Position numbers and translations under genes: made by a program
DNA from: Anoxynatronum buryatiense
GTDB taxonomy: Bacteria; Bacillota; Clostridia; Peptostreptococcales; Tindalliaceae
DNA length: 64,000 nucleotides
Assembly: GCF_900182905.1 (NCBI RefSeq)
Contig: NZ_FXUF01000002.1
Location: 186,001-250,000 of the forward strand
Direction of reading: 5' to 3'
Notes under the pieces: generated by a model
Database searches by the model: none
Seen by the model: only the letters and a program-made list of their open reading frames with translations
Told to the model about the DNA's origin: nothing
Part shown: positions 1-8,141 of the stretch, piece by piece
Layout: each line of letters opens with the position of its first letter
How positions within the stretch are numbered: the stretch's first letter is position 1

Positions 1-1021
1 GCAGCGGGGTGATCGCAATCGGTTTTCAGAAAATATGGTCACACTGATGCAACAGCGCATACGACGCATGGTGATGCCGATCGTAGTGAAAAACAGGGTA
101 ACCGGATACTTGATGACCTGGGCGGTGGGAACACCTTTGGGAGGTTTTGATCTGTCGGTTCTGGAATCCGCGTCCACCACCATAGCGTTGGAAGTATTGA
201 AACAGCTTTCGGTTATGGATGTTGAAAACCGATATCGGACAGAGTTTTTTGAAGACCTGATTTCCATGGATGATACCCGGAAAAAGAAAGCCGTTGAAAA
301 AGCATCTCTTTTTCATTTGAACCCCACGGATCATTATCTTGTGGTTGTGATAAAAATTGACCGTGCACCGGAAGGATTAACTGACGAAGTGTTTCAAAAA
401 ATGAGCTGGATTACGCAGGAAACAGACGCTTATCTTCGTGATACGCAACTGCACGCCCTGGTGATTTCCAAAACAGACAGCCTGAATGTCATTTTTACTT
501 CGGCAGATAAAAAACTTTTAAATGAGCACGTGGCCACATACAGCCGGCAGTTGCTGGCCCGAAAGCCCAAAAAACTGATGGATATTGGTTTTAGAGTGGG
601 TATTGGGCGCTGTTATCAACAATTGGAGCAGGTGGACAAAAGTTACACAGATGCGGTGAAAGCGATTCAGCATGGCCCGTTGATAGGAGAAACAGAAGTT
701 GTTTATTTTGAGCAGCTGGGTATCTATAAAATCTTATGCCATCCCAGCCTGAAAGAGGAGCTGGAGCGTTTTTATCAGGCGGTACTGATGCCCTTGGTCA
801 GATATGATGAGAAAAAATCCACTGAGCTGGTGAAAACACTGGAAGTCTATTACCAGCAGGGTGGAAACTTGCGCAAAACAGCAGAGGTGCTGTTCACTCA
901 CTACAACACGACGCTGTACCGGATGGAGAGCATCCAGCGCATCACCGGAATGGATCTGAACCATCATAAAGACCGGCTTAATCTTGAGGTGGCCCTGAAA
1001 GTGAAAAAACTGCTGGAATAG
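1..1021 (+). CDS. PucR-family transcriptional regulator (5' end outside window)
   Basis: The reading frame is open back to the window edge, so the N-terminus (normally the purine-catabolism sensor domain) is missing. What remains is a middle region resembling the GGDEF-like CdaR domain and a C-terminal helix-turn-helix of the HTH_30 type in the last 60 residues, with the family pattern of NLRKTAEVLF, then N-T-T-L-Y-R, then the ITGMDL and DRLNLEVAL motifs. PucR proteins activate purine or allantoin catabolic genes in Firmicutes. It lies directly beside the xanthine-type BMC operon and is the obvious candidate regulator of it and of the divergent cyclase gene; that link is inferred from position. 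Confidence 0.85.
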   Translation, partial: QRGDRNRFSENMVTLMQQRIRRMVMPIVVKNRVTGYLMTWAVGTPLGGFDLSVLESASTTIALEVLKQLSVMDVENRYRTEFFEDLISMDDTRKKKAVEKASLFHLNPTDHYLVVVIKIDRAPEGLTDEVFQKMSWITQETDAYLRDTQLHALVISKTDSLNVIFTSADKKLLNEHVATYSRQLLARKPKKLMDIGFRVGIGRCYQQLEQVDKSYTDAVKAIQHGPLIGETEVVYFEQLGIYKILCHPSLKEELERFYQAVLMPLVRYDEKKSTELVKTLEVYYQQGGNLRKTAEVLFTHYNTTLYRMESIQRITGMDLNHHKDRLNLEVALKVKKLLE

Positions 1022-1033
1022 CAAGCAAAATAA

Positions 1034-1077
1034 AAGACCTCTCATAAGACGGTGAGGACTGTCTGACGGGAGGTCTT
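1034..1077. terminator. Bidirectional hairpin between convergent genes
   Basis: AAGACCTC (1034-1041) pairs with GAGGTCTT (1070-1077) around a long loop. It lies between the convergent ends of the PucR gene and the cyclase gene, where a shared terminator is expected. The T-tract is weak on both strands. Confidence 0.5.
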
Positions 1078-1103
1078 CAAATGTGGTCAAAAGGTGGTGC
1101 GAG

Positions 1104-1796
1104 TTACTCTTCAATCAGGGCAACAGCCCGAATGGGCGACCCGGATCCGTCCCGAATGCGCAGGGGAAGGCCCATGTACAAAAAGCGGCGATTTACCACC
1201 AGATGAAGATTGCACAGATTTTCAGTGTTGGTGATATCATACTCACCACACACCAGGTGGCCCGAGAAATCGGTATCTTCAGGATGATCAATGGCAGGTG
1301 CGTCAACACCAATGTTCACCACCCCCTGCTCTGCCAGCCACTTGGCACCTTCGTAGTTCAGGCCGCTGTAGGTGGTCTGCCAGTGTTCAGTTCCGAAATA
1401 ACGGTCAAAGTGGCCGGTGTAAAGCAACACAATATCGCCGCGCTGAATGCTTTGGCCGGATTTTTTAACAGCCTCCTGAAGTTCTCTGGGCCCCATGTGC
1501 TGGCGGGGAGTGATATGGGTCAGGTCAATGCAAATGGCACTGCCCCAGAAATGTGTGAGGGGCATGTTGTCGATGGTGGCGCCGCTGGGCTTGTATTCCC
1601 AGACGGCATCGGAGTGGGTGCCGCCGTGCTCGCTGATGAGCAGATTGCGCGCAGAAAATCCAAGTGTTTTGCTGCCGGTTGCCTGCTGATTATCCTCGTG
1701 AGTCATGTTGGTCATAATGAATGTTGGCTGGTGCATGGGAAAGACAGACATGCCCTGAAAGATTTCCTGAGAAAGATCAATAAGCTTTAATGCCAT
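1104..1796 (-). CDS. Cyclase-family metal hydrolase (kynurenine-formamidase-like)
   Basis: A 230-residue protein of the cyclase family (PF04199), which includes kynurenine formamidase and isatin hydrolase, metal enzymes that hydrolyse cyclic amides or N-formyl groups. The metal-binding signature is seen as HGGTHSD near residues 57-63, with a later GVDAPAIDHP segment. The start has an AAAGGAGG site 7 bases upstream. It is divergent from the BMC operon and shares its control region. In this context I propose, as inference only, that it opens the imidazolone ring to formiminoglycine (imidazolonase). Another amide or formamide hydrolysis is equally compatible with the family. Confidence 0.8.
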   Translation of the reverse strand: MALKLIDLSQEIFQGMSVFPMHQPTFIMTNMTHEDNQQATGSKTLGFSARNLLISEHGGTHSDAVWEYKPSGATIDNMPLTHFWGSAICIDLTHITPRQHMGPRELQEAVKKSGQSIQRGDIVLLYTGHFDRYFGTEHWQTTYSGLNYEGAKWLAEQGVVNIGVDAPAIDHPEDTDFSGHLVCGEYDITNTENLCNLHLVVNRRFLYMGLPLRIRDGSGSPIRAVALIEE

Positions 1797-1838
1797 TTCG
1801 AGTCCTCCTTTATCATCATCAAGGTGCTTTTGATCATC

Positions 1839-1867
1839 AGTATACCCAAGTGGCTGTCAAATGACAA
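1839..1867 (-). promoter_or_regulatory. Sigma-A promoter of the cyclase gene with overlapping palindrome
   Basis: On the minus strand TTGTCA (1867-1862) and TATACT (1844-1839) are separated by 17 bases. A perfect palindrome TGTCA-AA-TGACA (1855-1866) covers the -35 box and looks like an operator, possibly for the neighbouring PucR regulator. The rest of the 1797-2185 gap holds no gene. Confidence 0.6.
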
Positions 1868-2071
1868 CGTGCATGTCTGCAATATGATTAGCCAAAAAAA
1901 GAACCGGGTAAAAACCATCTGAGAGGGGTGCTTTCATTGCCGCTGGAATAACCTGGCACTTGCACACAGATTCTAAAAACCGACAAAAAAGCAGGTCGTT
2001 AGCATATATACACAAAATGACAACGTTATCATTAGCGTCGAAGGCGATAAATTTGTTAATAAATCACAAAG

Positions 2072-2086
2072 GATTTTGTCAAAATC
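2072..2086 (+). promoter_or_regulatory. Palindrome upstream of the BMC operon (candidate operator)
   Basis: GATTTT-GTC-AAAATC is a perfect inverted repeat about 100 bases before the first operon gene. It overlaps a loose -35-like TTGTCA, with TATGAT 20 bases further on, so the promoter itself is uncertain. Confidence 0.4.
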
Positions 2087-2185
2087 TGTTGAAAAATAGG
2101 ATATGATAGTAAGTGAAGAAATAAGACAGCTCTGTTAACAAACAAATACTGTTTACAGGCAAAGAATGTTGAAGGAGGCGTGTCC

Positions 2186-3094
2186 ATGTCTGCTGAGAAA
2201 CAATATGTACTGGCAGTACCGAATTTTAGCGAAGGCCGCAGAAAAGAAGTTATTGAAGCGGTGGCGGCACCACTGAAAAATCGCACAGGTGTGACGCTGG
2301 TCAGTGTTGAACCTGAACATGATTTCAACCGAACAGTCATCACAGTCATCGGCGAACCGGAGCCATTGAAAGAAGCTTTGCTGGAAATGGCAGGCAAGAG
2401 CTATGAACTCATTAACATGGAAGAACAACAGGGCAGTCATCCCCGTATTGGAGCGCAGGATACCATTCCACTTTTTCCTTTCAAGAATATCAGCCTGGAA
2501 GCCTGCACCCAGATGGCAGAGGAAATTGGGCAGGCGGTGTATGAGCGCTACCAGGTGCCGGTGTTTTTTTCCGGACAAAATGCCCGGAACGAAGATCGAA
2601 AGGCGCTGTCATTCATTCGAAAAGGGCAGTATGAAGGCCTGAAAGAAGTGGCCCATACAGATGAGCGCAAGCCGGATATCGGACCTGCTGCTTTGCATCC
2701 CACAGCCGGAGCCACCATCGTCAGTGCCGACACCGAAGGATTGACAGCCTACAACGTGTTCCTGGCTACAGAAGACCTGGCGATTGCCAAAGAAATTGCC
2801 AAGGGAGTCAGAGGGCCCAGCGGCGGGTTTTCCACCGTGCGTGCCGTGGGCATCAAGTTTCCCGAACGATCCGGTGTGGTGGTATCCATGAACATGTTCG
2901 ACTGTGGCGCAACCCCTCTTTACCGCACCTTCAACTTTGTTAAACAGGAAGCGGCCCGATACGGGGTGGCGGTGACCGGCTCAGAGCTGGTGGGCCCGGT
3001 GAAGCTGGACTACCTATTGAACTCACTGGAGTTTTACCTGGGGCTGGAAGGTTTCCGAAAAGAACAGATTCTGGAAACGCATCTGATGAAATAA
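2186..3094 (+). CDS. Formimidoyltransferase (FTCD N-terminal type), probable glycine formimidoyltransferase
   Basis: A 302-residue stand-alone formiminotransferase homologous to the N-terminal half of glutamate formimidoyltransferase/cyclodeaminase. Family motifs are VPNFSEGR near the N-terminus and HPRIGAQDTIPLFP around residue 85. It transfers a formimino group from a formimino amino acid to tetrahydrofolate. Here the donor is more likely formiminoglycine than formiminoglutamate, because no other histidine-degradation gene is present and the operon looks purinolytic; this is inference. I chose ATG 2186 (GGAGG 7 bases upstream) over GTG 2180, which overlaps the ribosome binding site. It is the first gene of the BMC operon. 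The matching cyclodeaminase lies at 45518-46144. Confidence 0.87.
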   Translation: MSAEKQYVLAVPNFSEGRRKEVIEAVAAPLKNRTGVTLVSVEPEHDFNRTVITVIGEPEPLKEALLEMAGKSYELINMEEQQGSHPRIGAQDTIPLFPFKNISLEACTQMAEEIGQAVYERYQVPVFFSGQNARNEDRKALSFIRKGQYEGLKEVAHTDERKPDIGPAALHPTAGATIVSADTEGLTAYNVFLATEDLAIAKEIAKGVRGPSGGFSTVRAVGIKFPERSGVVVSMNMFDCGATPLYRTFNFVKQEAARYGVAVTGSELVGPVKLDYLLNSLEFYLGLEGFRKEQILETHLMK

Positions 3095-3128
3095 CCCTGC
3101 ATAGTACTCCTGTGAAAATGACGCATGC

Positions 3129-3158
3129 CCGGTGCGCTTGCCCATCTCAGGGCACCGG
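3129..3158 (+). other. Intercistronic hairpin
   Basis: CCGGTGC (3129-3135) pairs with GCACCGG (3152-3158). There is no T-tract, so an mRNA processing or stability element is more likely than a full terminator. Confidence 0.4.
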
Positions 3159-3210
3159 TTGACCTCGATTCATCAACCAAAATATTCACCAATACCAAGG
3201 AGGTAAACTT

Positions 3211-4659
3211 ATGAAAGCTGATGTTGTTGTCAAGAACGCCCGTATTCCACAGGGAGATGACACTGTATTAACCAATATTCTTGTCGTGGATGAGAAAATT
3301 GCAGGTTTTGTCACTGATCTGGAAGGTGTCGAGTATGACCGTGAAATTGATGCCATGGGTCACCTGACCATTCCCGGCTGCTTCGATTCCCACACCCACT
3401 TCATGGACCCGGGTTTTGAACACCGTGAAAATTTCCTTACCGGCACTTCATCTGCAGCTGCTGGCGGTCTGACCACCATCATGGACATGCCCTGCTGCTC
3501 AAAGCCTTCAGTGAGAAGTATTCCAGAGTTGGAAAGCAAACTGAACCGAATTAAAGACAAGGCAGTCATTGACTTTGCCTTCTGGGGCGGCGTAACCGGT
3601 GAAGACATTCGCGCAGGCAAGTATGATATTGTGAAAGAGCAGGCTGACTATGGTGTATGCGCTTTTAAAGTATATATGACTCCCTCCGTACCCACCTATG
3701 AACGGGTGACTGATCCTGAAATGCTGGAAGCCTTCAGACTGGTTGCTGAAACAGGTCTTGTGGTGGGGATTCATGCAGAGAACTATGCCATGTGCGATTA
3801 TTTTGTGAAAAAGTTCAAAGAAGAAGGCCGCACCGATGGTCCCGCATGGGCTGAAGCGCGTCTTGAGCTGGCCGAAAAAGCAGCTATTCAGCTGGGAATC
3901 AGCTTTGCAGAAGAGACTGGAGCTCGTCTCCACATTGTTCACATGAGCACCGGCATTGGTGCCAAGCTGGTGGGCGAAGCCAAGCAAAAAGGGCTTGATG
4001 TGACTTCGGAAACATGCCCCCACTACCTGATGCTGAACTACCAGGAAGCCATGACAGAACACCGGCAGTTTGCCAAAATTGCACCGCCTCTTCGCACTAA
4101 AAAAGATAACGAAGAGTTGTGGGAAGGTCTGCGAAATGGCAGTGTTGACTTTATGGGAACCGACCATGCGCCTTACGAAATCGCCACTGAAAAAGAAGGG
4201 ATTGTGGATGGCGTTGAACTGGATATCTGGAACTCTTTCCCGGGAATTCCAGGAGTGGAAACATTGGTACCCATCATGGTCAGTGAAGGCTATAACAAGG
4301 GCCGCCTGAGCCTCAGCAGACTGGTGGAAGTACTCAGTACCAGTGCAGCCAAGCAATACGGTCTTTACCCTAAAAAAGGCGCCATGCACATCGGGTCCGA
4401 TGCTGACTTTACCATCATTGACCTGGACAAGGAATGGACCATTGACCAGAAAGAAACCTACTCCATGGCCAAATACAATCCCCTTCATGGCATCAAACTG
4501 AAAGGAAAACCTTTCAAAACCGTTGTACGCGGCACCGTGGTTTATGAAGACGGCAAAGGCATTGTTGGCAAGCCTGGTTATGGCCAGTTTGTCAAACGTC
4601 AAAGCATTCAAAAGCTGCCCCGCGCCATCAACTTTACCGGAGTGGATTTCAGATCCTAA
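3211..4659 (+). CDS. Hydantoinase/allantoinase-like amidohydrolase, candidate xanthine ring-opening enzyme
   Basis: A 482-residue cyclic amidohydrolase of the dihydropyrimidinase/hydantoinase/allantoinase group. The binuclear metal set is complete: H61 and H63 in SHTHFMDPG, K153 in AFKVYM (the carboxylated lysine), H188 in IHAEN, H244 in IVHMST and D318 in GTDHAPY. Length and residue order match the family. These enzymes hydrolyse the amide bond of cyclic ureides. Lying between a formiminotransferase and a ureido-type hydrolase in a BMC operon, the best inferred reaction is opening of the xanthine pyrimidine ring to 4-ureido-5-imidazolecarboxylate. Allantoinase or dihydropyrimidinase activity cannot be excluded from sequence alone. 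A GGAGG site precedes the ATG. Confidence 0.85.
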   Translation: MKADVVVKNARIPQGDDTVLTNILVVDEKIAGFVTDLEGVEYDREIDAMGHLTIPGCFDSHTHFMDPGFEHRENFLTGTSSAAAGGLTTIMDMPCCSKPSVRSIPELESKLNRIKDKAVIDFAFWGGVTGEDIRAGKYDIVKEQADYGVCAFKVYMTPSVPTYERVTDPEMLEAFRLVAETGLVVGIHAENYAMCDYFVKKFKEEGRTDGPAWAEARLELAEKAAIQLGISFAEETGARLHIVHMSTGIGAKLVGEAKQKGLDVTSETCPHYLMLNYQEAMTEHRQFAKIAPPLRTKKDNEELWEGLRNGSVDFMGTDHAPYEIATEKEGIVDGVELDIWNSFPGIPGVETLVPIMVSEGYNKGRLSLSRLVEVLSTSAAKQYGLYPKKGAMHIGSDADFTIIDLDKEWTIDQKETYSMAKYNPLHGIKLKGKPFKTVVRGTVVYEDGKGIVGKPGYGQFVKRQSIQKLPRAINFTGVDFRS

Positions 4660-4700
4660 ACATTAACATTCTTATTAAGAGAAGCATGAAATATAAGTAC

Positions 4701-4746
4701 TGATTGAGGGGACGGCGGTGGCCTTGTGGAGCAGCCGTCCCAATCA
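4701..4746 (+). other. Strong intercistronic hairpin
   Basis: TGATTG plus GGACGGC (4701-4716) pairs with GCCGTCC plus CAATCA (4734-4746), a 13-pair stem with a small bulge. It sits between the amidohydrolase and the isochorismatase-like gene and lacks a T-run. It may tune the relative expression of the two genes. Confidence 0.5.
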
Positions 4747-4815
4747 GTCAAATCATGATTGGTGCAGTTGAGAATGAACAGCAATCAAGCGTCTTATATT
4801 AAAGGAGGAAAACAA

Positions 4816-5418
4816 ATGCCAAGACATGCCATTTTAGTCATTGATATGTTAAATGATTTTGTGGGAGAAAAAGCACCGTTGCGCTGCCCAGGCGGCGATG
4901 ACATCATTGAACCACTGCAGAAGGTTTTCAAATGGGTACGTGCCCGCAAGGATGATGAGGTGCATCTGGTGCATATTCAGGAAGCTCACCGCAAGAATGA
5001 CGCCGACTTTAAAGTGCGTCCGGTACACGCAGTGGACGGTACCTGGGGTTCTGATTTTATTCCGGAGCTTTACCCTGAAGGTGACGAGTATATTGTGAAG
5101 AAGCGGCGTCACAGCGGCTTTGCCCACACCGATCTGGACCTTTATTTAAAAGAAGAGAAAATTGATACCGTTGTGGTAACAGGTGTATGGACAAACGTTT
5201 GTGTGCGCAGTACTGCCACCGATGCCCTGGCCAATGCTTATAAAGTGATCACCCTCAGCGACGGATGCGCTTCCAAAACAGAGGCAATGCATGAACATGG
5301 CCTGGTGGATCTCAGCATTTTCACAAAAGTGATGACCATCGATGAGTACATTGATGCCTGGGAAAAGGGAGAAGATCCATGGCTGGGTGGCGGCGACGCC
5401 GAAAACAAAGTAGAATAG
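4816..5418 (+). CDS. Isochorismatase-like cysteine hydrolase, candidate ureidoimidazolecarboxylate amidohydrolase
   Basis: A 200-residue cysteine hydrolase of the isochorismatase superfamily. The catalytic triad is visible as D10 (VIDMLNDF), K95 or K96 (VKKRRHSGF) and C129 (TNVCVRST). The start is ATG 4816, 7 bases after AAAGGAGG; an in-frame ATG at 4759 has no good site and lies just after the hairpin. Relatives include N-carbamoylsarcosine and ureidoacrylate amidohydrolases, which release NH3 and CO2 from ureido groups. That chemistry is exactly the second step of xanthine fermentation, 4-ureido- to 4-amino-5-imidazolecarboxylate, and is my inferred role. Confidence 0.85.
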   Translation: MPRHAILVIDMLNDFVGEKAPLRCPGGDDIIEPLQKVFKWVRARKDDEVHLVHIQEAHRKNDADFKVRPVHAVDGTWGSDFIPELYPEGDEYIVKKRRHSGFAHTDLDLYLKEEKIDTVVVTGVWTNVCVRSTATDALANAYKVITLSDGCASKTEAMHEHGLVDLSIFTKVMTIDEYIDAWEKGEDPWLGGGDAENKVE

Positions 5419-5455
5419 AAATGAAAGGCTGCTGATAATGAGGCAGCTCAAAAGG

Positions 5456-5487
5456 ATGAATGCTGTCTTATTAATGGCAGCATTCAT
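5456..5487 (+). other. Intercistronic hairpin before ubiX
   Basis: ATGAATGCTG (5456-5465) pairs perfectly with CAGCATTCAT (5478-5487). This is the third T-tract-less hairpin between consecutive genes of the operon. Confidence 0.45.
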
Positions 5488-5514
5488 TGAAATTGGAAGG
5501 ATGTGGCGCAACCC

Positions 5515-6069
5515 ATGAAAATCATTGTCGGTATTTCCGGCGGCAGCTGTGCCATCTATGGCGTTGCGTTGCTGCAGGTTATGAAACAGCTTGACATTGA
5601 GAGTCATCTGGTGGTTTCCACCATGGGGGAGCATGTGGTGAACCATGAGTGCGGCATGAGTCTTGACGAGCTGAAACAACTGGCGACAGTGACCCATGAC
5701 AACAAGGATCTGGCGGCACCTATTTCCAGTGGTTCGTTTCGAACGGACGGAATGGTGATTATTCCCTGCTCCATGAGGACGCTGGCCGCCGTAGCCAATG
5801 GCATCTCGGACAATCTGCTCACCCGGGCTGCAGACGTGGTCATGAAGGAAAAGCGAAAGCTGGTGGTGGTTCCCCGGGAAACACCCCTCAGTGTGATCCA
5901 TCTGGAAAATATGCTGAAGCTGGCCCGTATGGGAGTGACTGTTCTTCCTGCATCACCCGGGTTTTATCATCACCCGGCAAATCTTGAGGATATTATTGCC
6001 ATCATGGTGGGCCGCACCCTTGATCAGCTGGGCATTGATCATCAGTTGTTCAGGAGATGGGGAACCTGA
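5515..6069 (+). CDS. ubiX: UbiX-like flavin prenyltransferase
   Basis: A protein of about 184 residues with the UbiX N-terminal flavin motif GISGGSCAIYG and the C-terminal pattern PASPGFYHHP. UbiX attaches a dimethylallyl unit to FMN to make prenyl-FMN, the cofactor of UbiD decarboxylases. The start is uncertain: GTG 5503 sits too close to GGAAGG, while ATG 5515 gives the family's usual first residues MKIIVGISG but a long 14-base spacing. It directly precedes a UbiD gene, so the pair forms a decarboxylase system rather than ubiquinone synthesis, which a fermentative Gram-positive would not need. Confidence 0.88.
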   Translation: MKIIVGISGGSCAIYGVALLQVMKQLDIESHLVVSTMGEHVVNHECGMSLDELKQLATVTHDNKDLAAPISSGSFRTDGMVIIPCSMRTLAAVANGISDNLLTRAADVVMKEKRKLVVVPRETPLSVIHLENMLKLARMGVTVLPASPGFYHHPANLEDIIAIMVGRTLDQLGIDHQLFRRWGT

Positions 6070-6159
6070 TTGAAAAGGGCTTCAGAAAGCGACGTGCTGT
6101 GGTATAATAAAGCAATCAAATACAGCGGGTGAAGGAAACCCGCAGAAAGGAGGGAGTGG

Positions 6160-7512
6160 ATGGAAAGACAAATGCTCAGAGCAACCCTGGAAGCCTTTCG
6201 AAAGAGGGGCGACCTGAAGGTATGCCAGACGGAAGTTGACCCGATATTTGAGCTGGGAGCTGTTTTGAAGTACTATCGGAACGAGGTTCCCATTCTTTTT
6301 GAGCGCATCAAAGGTTATCAAATGCCGGTGGCGGGTGCCATTTTTGGTGAAAGAAGCGCTTACTACGACCTTATGGGGATGACACCTGAAAATCGCCTCT
6401 TTAAAATGATGGCATCGGTGGCCAACCCACAGCCAACCCGACTGCTTCCCAATGGACCGGTGAAAGAGAATATTGTCACCAGTCGCATCGATCTGCAGCG
6501 CATGTTCCCAATTCCCAAGTTTCATGAAGATGATTCTTCCACCTACCTCACATCTGGAATCGTGGTGCTGAAAGATCCGGAAACCGGCCAAACCCATATT
6601 TCTGTGCGAAGACTCCAGATCAATGGTGGTAATGAAGTGAGCGTGTTGGTGGCGTCGCCCCTGGCCCAACGCCAGTACGCCCAGATGGAAGCTCAGAATC
6701 GACCATTGGAAATTGCCATCGTGCTGGGGTATGATCACACCCTTTTACTGGCTTCGCAGATCAGCAGCGAAGTTTATGGTGTTGATAAATATCAGGTTGA
6801 CAGTGCCATGCGGGGAGAACCCTTGGAATTGGTGAAATGTCACAGTGTCGATCTGGAAGTGCCTGCTTATGCTGAAATTGTGCTGGAAGGCATTATGCCG
6901 CCACATAAACGCAAACCAGAAGGCCCCTTCGGAGAGCTTATGGGATACTATGGCGGCGTGGGTCCCCATCCGGTGGCAGAAATAAAGACGGTGATGCACC
7001 GAAATCAGGCGATTTTCCTGACGGCTTTCCCATGTCGTGAAGAACACCTTTCCAACGGCCTGATCAGGGAGATGGAGCTTTACAACGCTGTTAAACTGAT
7101 GGCTGATGTGGCAGATGTTAACGTGACCGTTTCAGGAGGCTGTCGTTTTCATGCAGTGGTGGCGATTCGCAACGCACGGCCAGGTCAGGCAAAGAGTGCC
7201 ATCCTGGCGGCACTGGGGAGTAACAAAGACTTGAAGCATGTGGTCATTGTGGATGATGATGTGAACATTTACAGTCATGATGATGTGGAAGCAGCCATCG
7301 CCACCCGGTTCCAGGCCTCGCGAGATCTGGTGGTGATCCCCGATGCCATCGGGTCAGGGTTGGACCCATCCAACAGCCTGCGGGGTGTTACCGATAAAAT
7401 GGGATTGGACGCCACCCGGCCAACGGATGAAAACGGGCAACGATTCCATCGGGCAGTGATTCCGGGATATGAAAAGATCGATATCAGCCGATATTTTCCG
7501 GGTGAAAACTAA
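6160..7512 (+). CDS. UbiD-family prenyl-FMN decarboxylase, candidate 4-amino-5-imidazolecarboxylate decarboxylase
   Basis: A 450-residue UbiD-family enzyme. The conserved active-site acids are present in EGPFGE (about residues 254-259), and a candidate conserved arginine in VRRLQ (R151). UbiD enzymes use prenyl-FMN for reversible decarboxylation of aromatic and heteroaromatic acids. The adjacent UbiX gene supplies the cofactor, and an AGGAGG site precedes the ATG. Sandwiched between purine-ring hydrolases and shell genes, the most economical substrate is 4-amino-5-imidazolecarboxylate, giving 4-aminoimidazole. That is inference; another heteroaromatic acid is possible. No clear encapsulation helix is seen at either end. 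Confidence 0.87.
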   Translation: MERQMLRATLEAFRKRGDLKVCQTEVDPIFELGAVLKYYRNEVPILFERIKGYQMPVAGAIFGERSAYYDLMGMTPENRLFKMMASVANPQPTRLLPNGPVKENIVTSRIDLQRMFPIPKFHEDDSSTYLTSGIVVLKDPETGQTHISVRRLQINGGNEVSVLVASPLAQRQYAQMEAQNRPLEIAIVLGYDHTLLLASQISSEVYGVDKYQVDSAMRGEPLELVKCHSVDLEVPAYAEIVLEGIMPPHKRKPEGPFGELMGYYGGVGPHPVAEIKTVMHRNQAIFLTAFPCREEHLSNGLIREMELYNAVKLMADVADVNVTVSGGCRFHAVVAIRNARPGQAKSAILAALGSNKDLKHVVIVDDDVNIYSHDDVEAAIATRFQASRDLVVIPDAIGSGLDPSNSLRGVTDKMGLDATRPTDENGQRFHRAVIPGYEKIDISRYFPGEN

Positions 7513-7535
7513 CGTGAAGGATGGAGATGGTAGTA

Positions 7536-7808
7536 ATGCAAGCATTGGGCTTTGTAGAAACCAGAAGTCTGGTCGCCGCCCTTCAGGCAGCAGATACCAT
7601 GGTCAAATCGGCTGATGTCAGAATTGCCGACTTCAATTTTGTCGGTTCGGGCATTGTGGCGGTTATTGTGGAAGGCGAAGTGGCGGCTGTGCAGGCAGCG
7701 GTGGATAACGGCCGGCTTGAGGCGGAAAAACTGGCTGAAGTTATCGCATACAATGTGATCGCCCGCCCCCATGATGAAGTGGCTGTGATGATGGAGCAGG
7801 AGGCGTAA
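7536..7808 (+). CDS. BMC-H shell protein 1
   Basis: A 90-residue single-BMC-domain protein (PF00936) expected to form hexameric shell tiles. It starts QALGFVETRSLVAALQAADTM, the usual first helix region, and has the C-terminal YNVIARPHDEV pattern. The pore loop reads NFVGSG instead of the usual K-I-G-S-G form, so its pore should differ from that of the other two shell proteins here. I prefer ATG 7536 to ATG 7521, since GGAG at 7523 gives proper spacing and the family begins there. Confidence 0.9.
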   Translation: MQALGFVETRSLVAALQAADTMVKSADVRIADFNFVGSGIVAVIVEGEVAAVQAAVDNGRLEAEKLAEVIAYNVIARPHDEVAVMMEQEA

Positions 7809-7811
7809 AAA

Positions 7812-8102
7812 ATGGCAAACCCACTGGCAAGACAAGTATTGAATCACATGGCTCAAAAAGCTGGCGAGACTGGTGTTGCTCATGCTGCCCCAGGTGGGAC
7901 ATCGACACTGCCTCAGGCTCCTGTTCAGCTTAATCCGCATGAGGAAAAACTGATGATGGATTTGATTCACCTGCGGCAGACACTTTACCCCGGCAAAAAA
8001 AGGCAGGCATCTCAGAGCCGTCGTGATGAGCCGATGAATGACAGGGTATCAGGTCAGAAACTGGTCTCGCTGTCAGAACTGGCAGGCAAAAATAGCCGTT
8101 GA
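7812..8102 (+). CDS. Small BMC-locus protein of unknown function, possible scaffold or encapsulation protein
   Basis: I do not recognise a family. The 96-residue protein starts three bases after BMC-H 1 with a clear coding context. Residues 3-17 (NPLARQVLNHMAQKA) form an amphipathic helix like BMC encapsulation peptides. Next come a Gly/Ala/Pro-rich linker (about 18-42), a second helix (HEEKLMMDLIHLRQTLY), a basic Arg/Gln-rich stretch and a last short helix (KLVSLSELAG). That layout suits an adaptor that links cargo enzymes to the shell or to each other. The role is inferred from architecture and position only. Confidence 0.7.
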   Translation: MANPLARQVLNHMAQKAGETGVAHAAPGGTSTLPQAPVQLNPHEEKLMMDLIHLRQTLYPGKKRQASQSRRDEPMNDRVSGQKLVSLSELAGKNSR

Positions 8103-8141
8103 ACTGAGGTATTACCAGAAGTCATGAAAGGGGGGCAATAG

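Noticed and set aside
3508-4611. Long minus-strand reading frame of 367 codons over the amidohydrolase
   Set aside because: It is antisense to a gene with complete catalytic motifs, lacks family resemblance and has no ribosome binding site in a suitable place.
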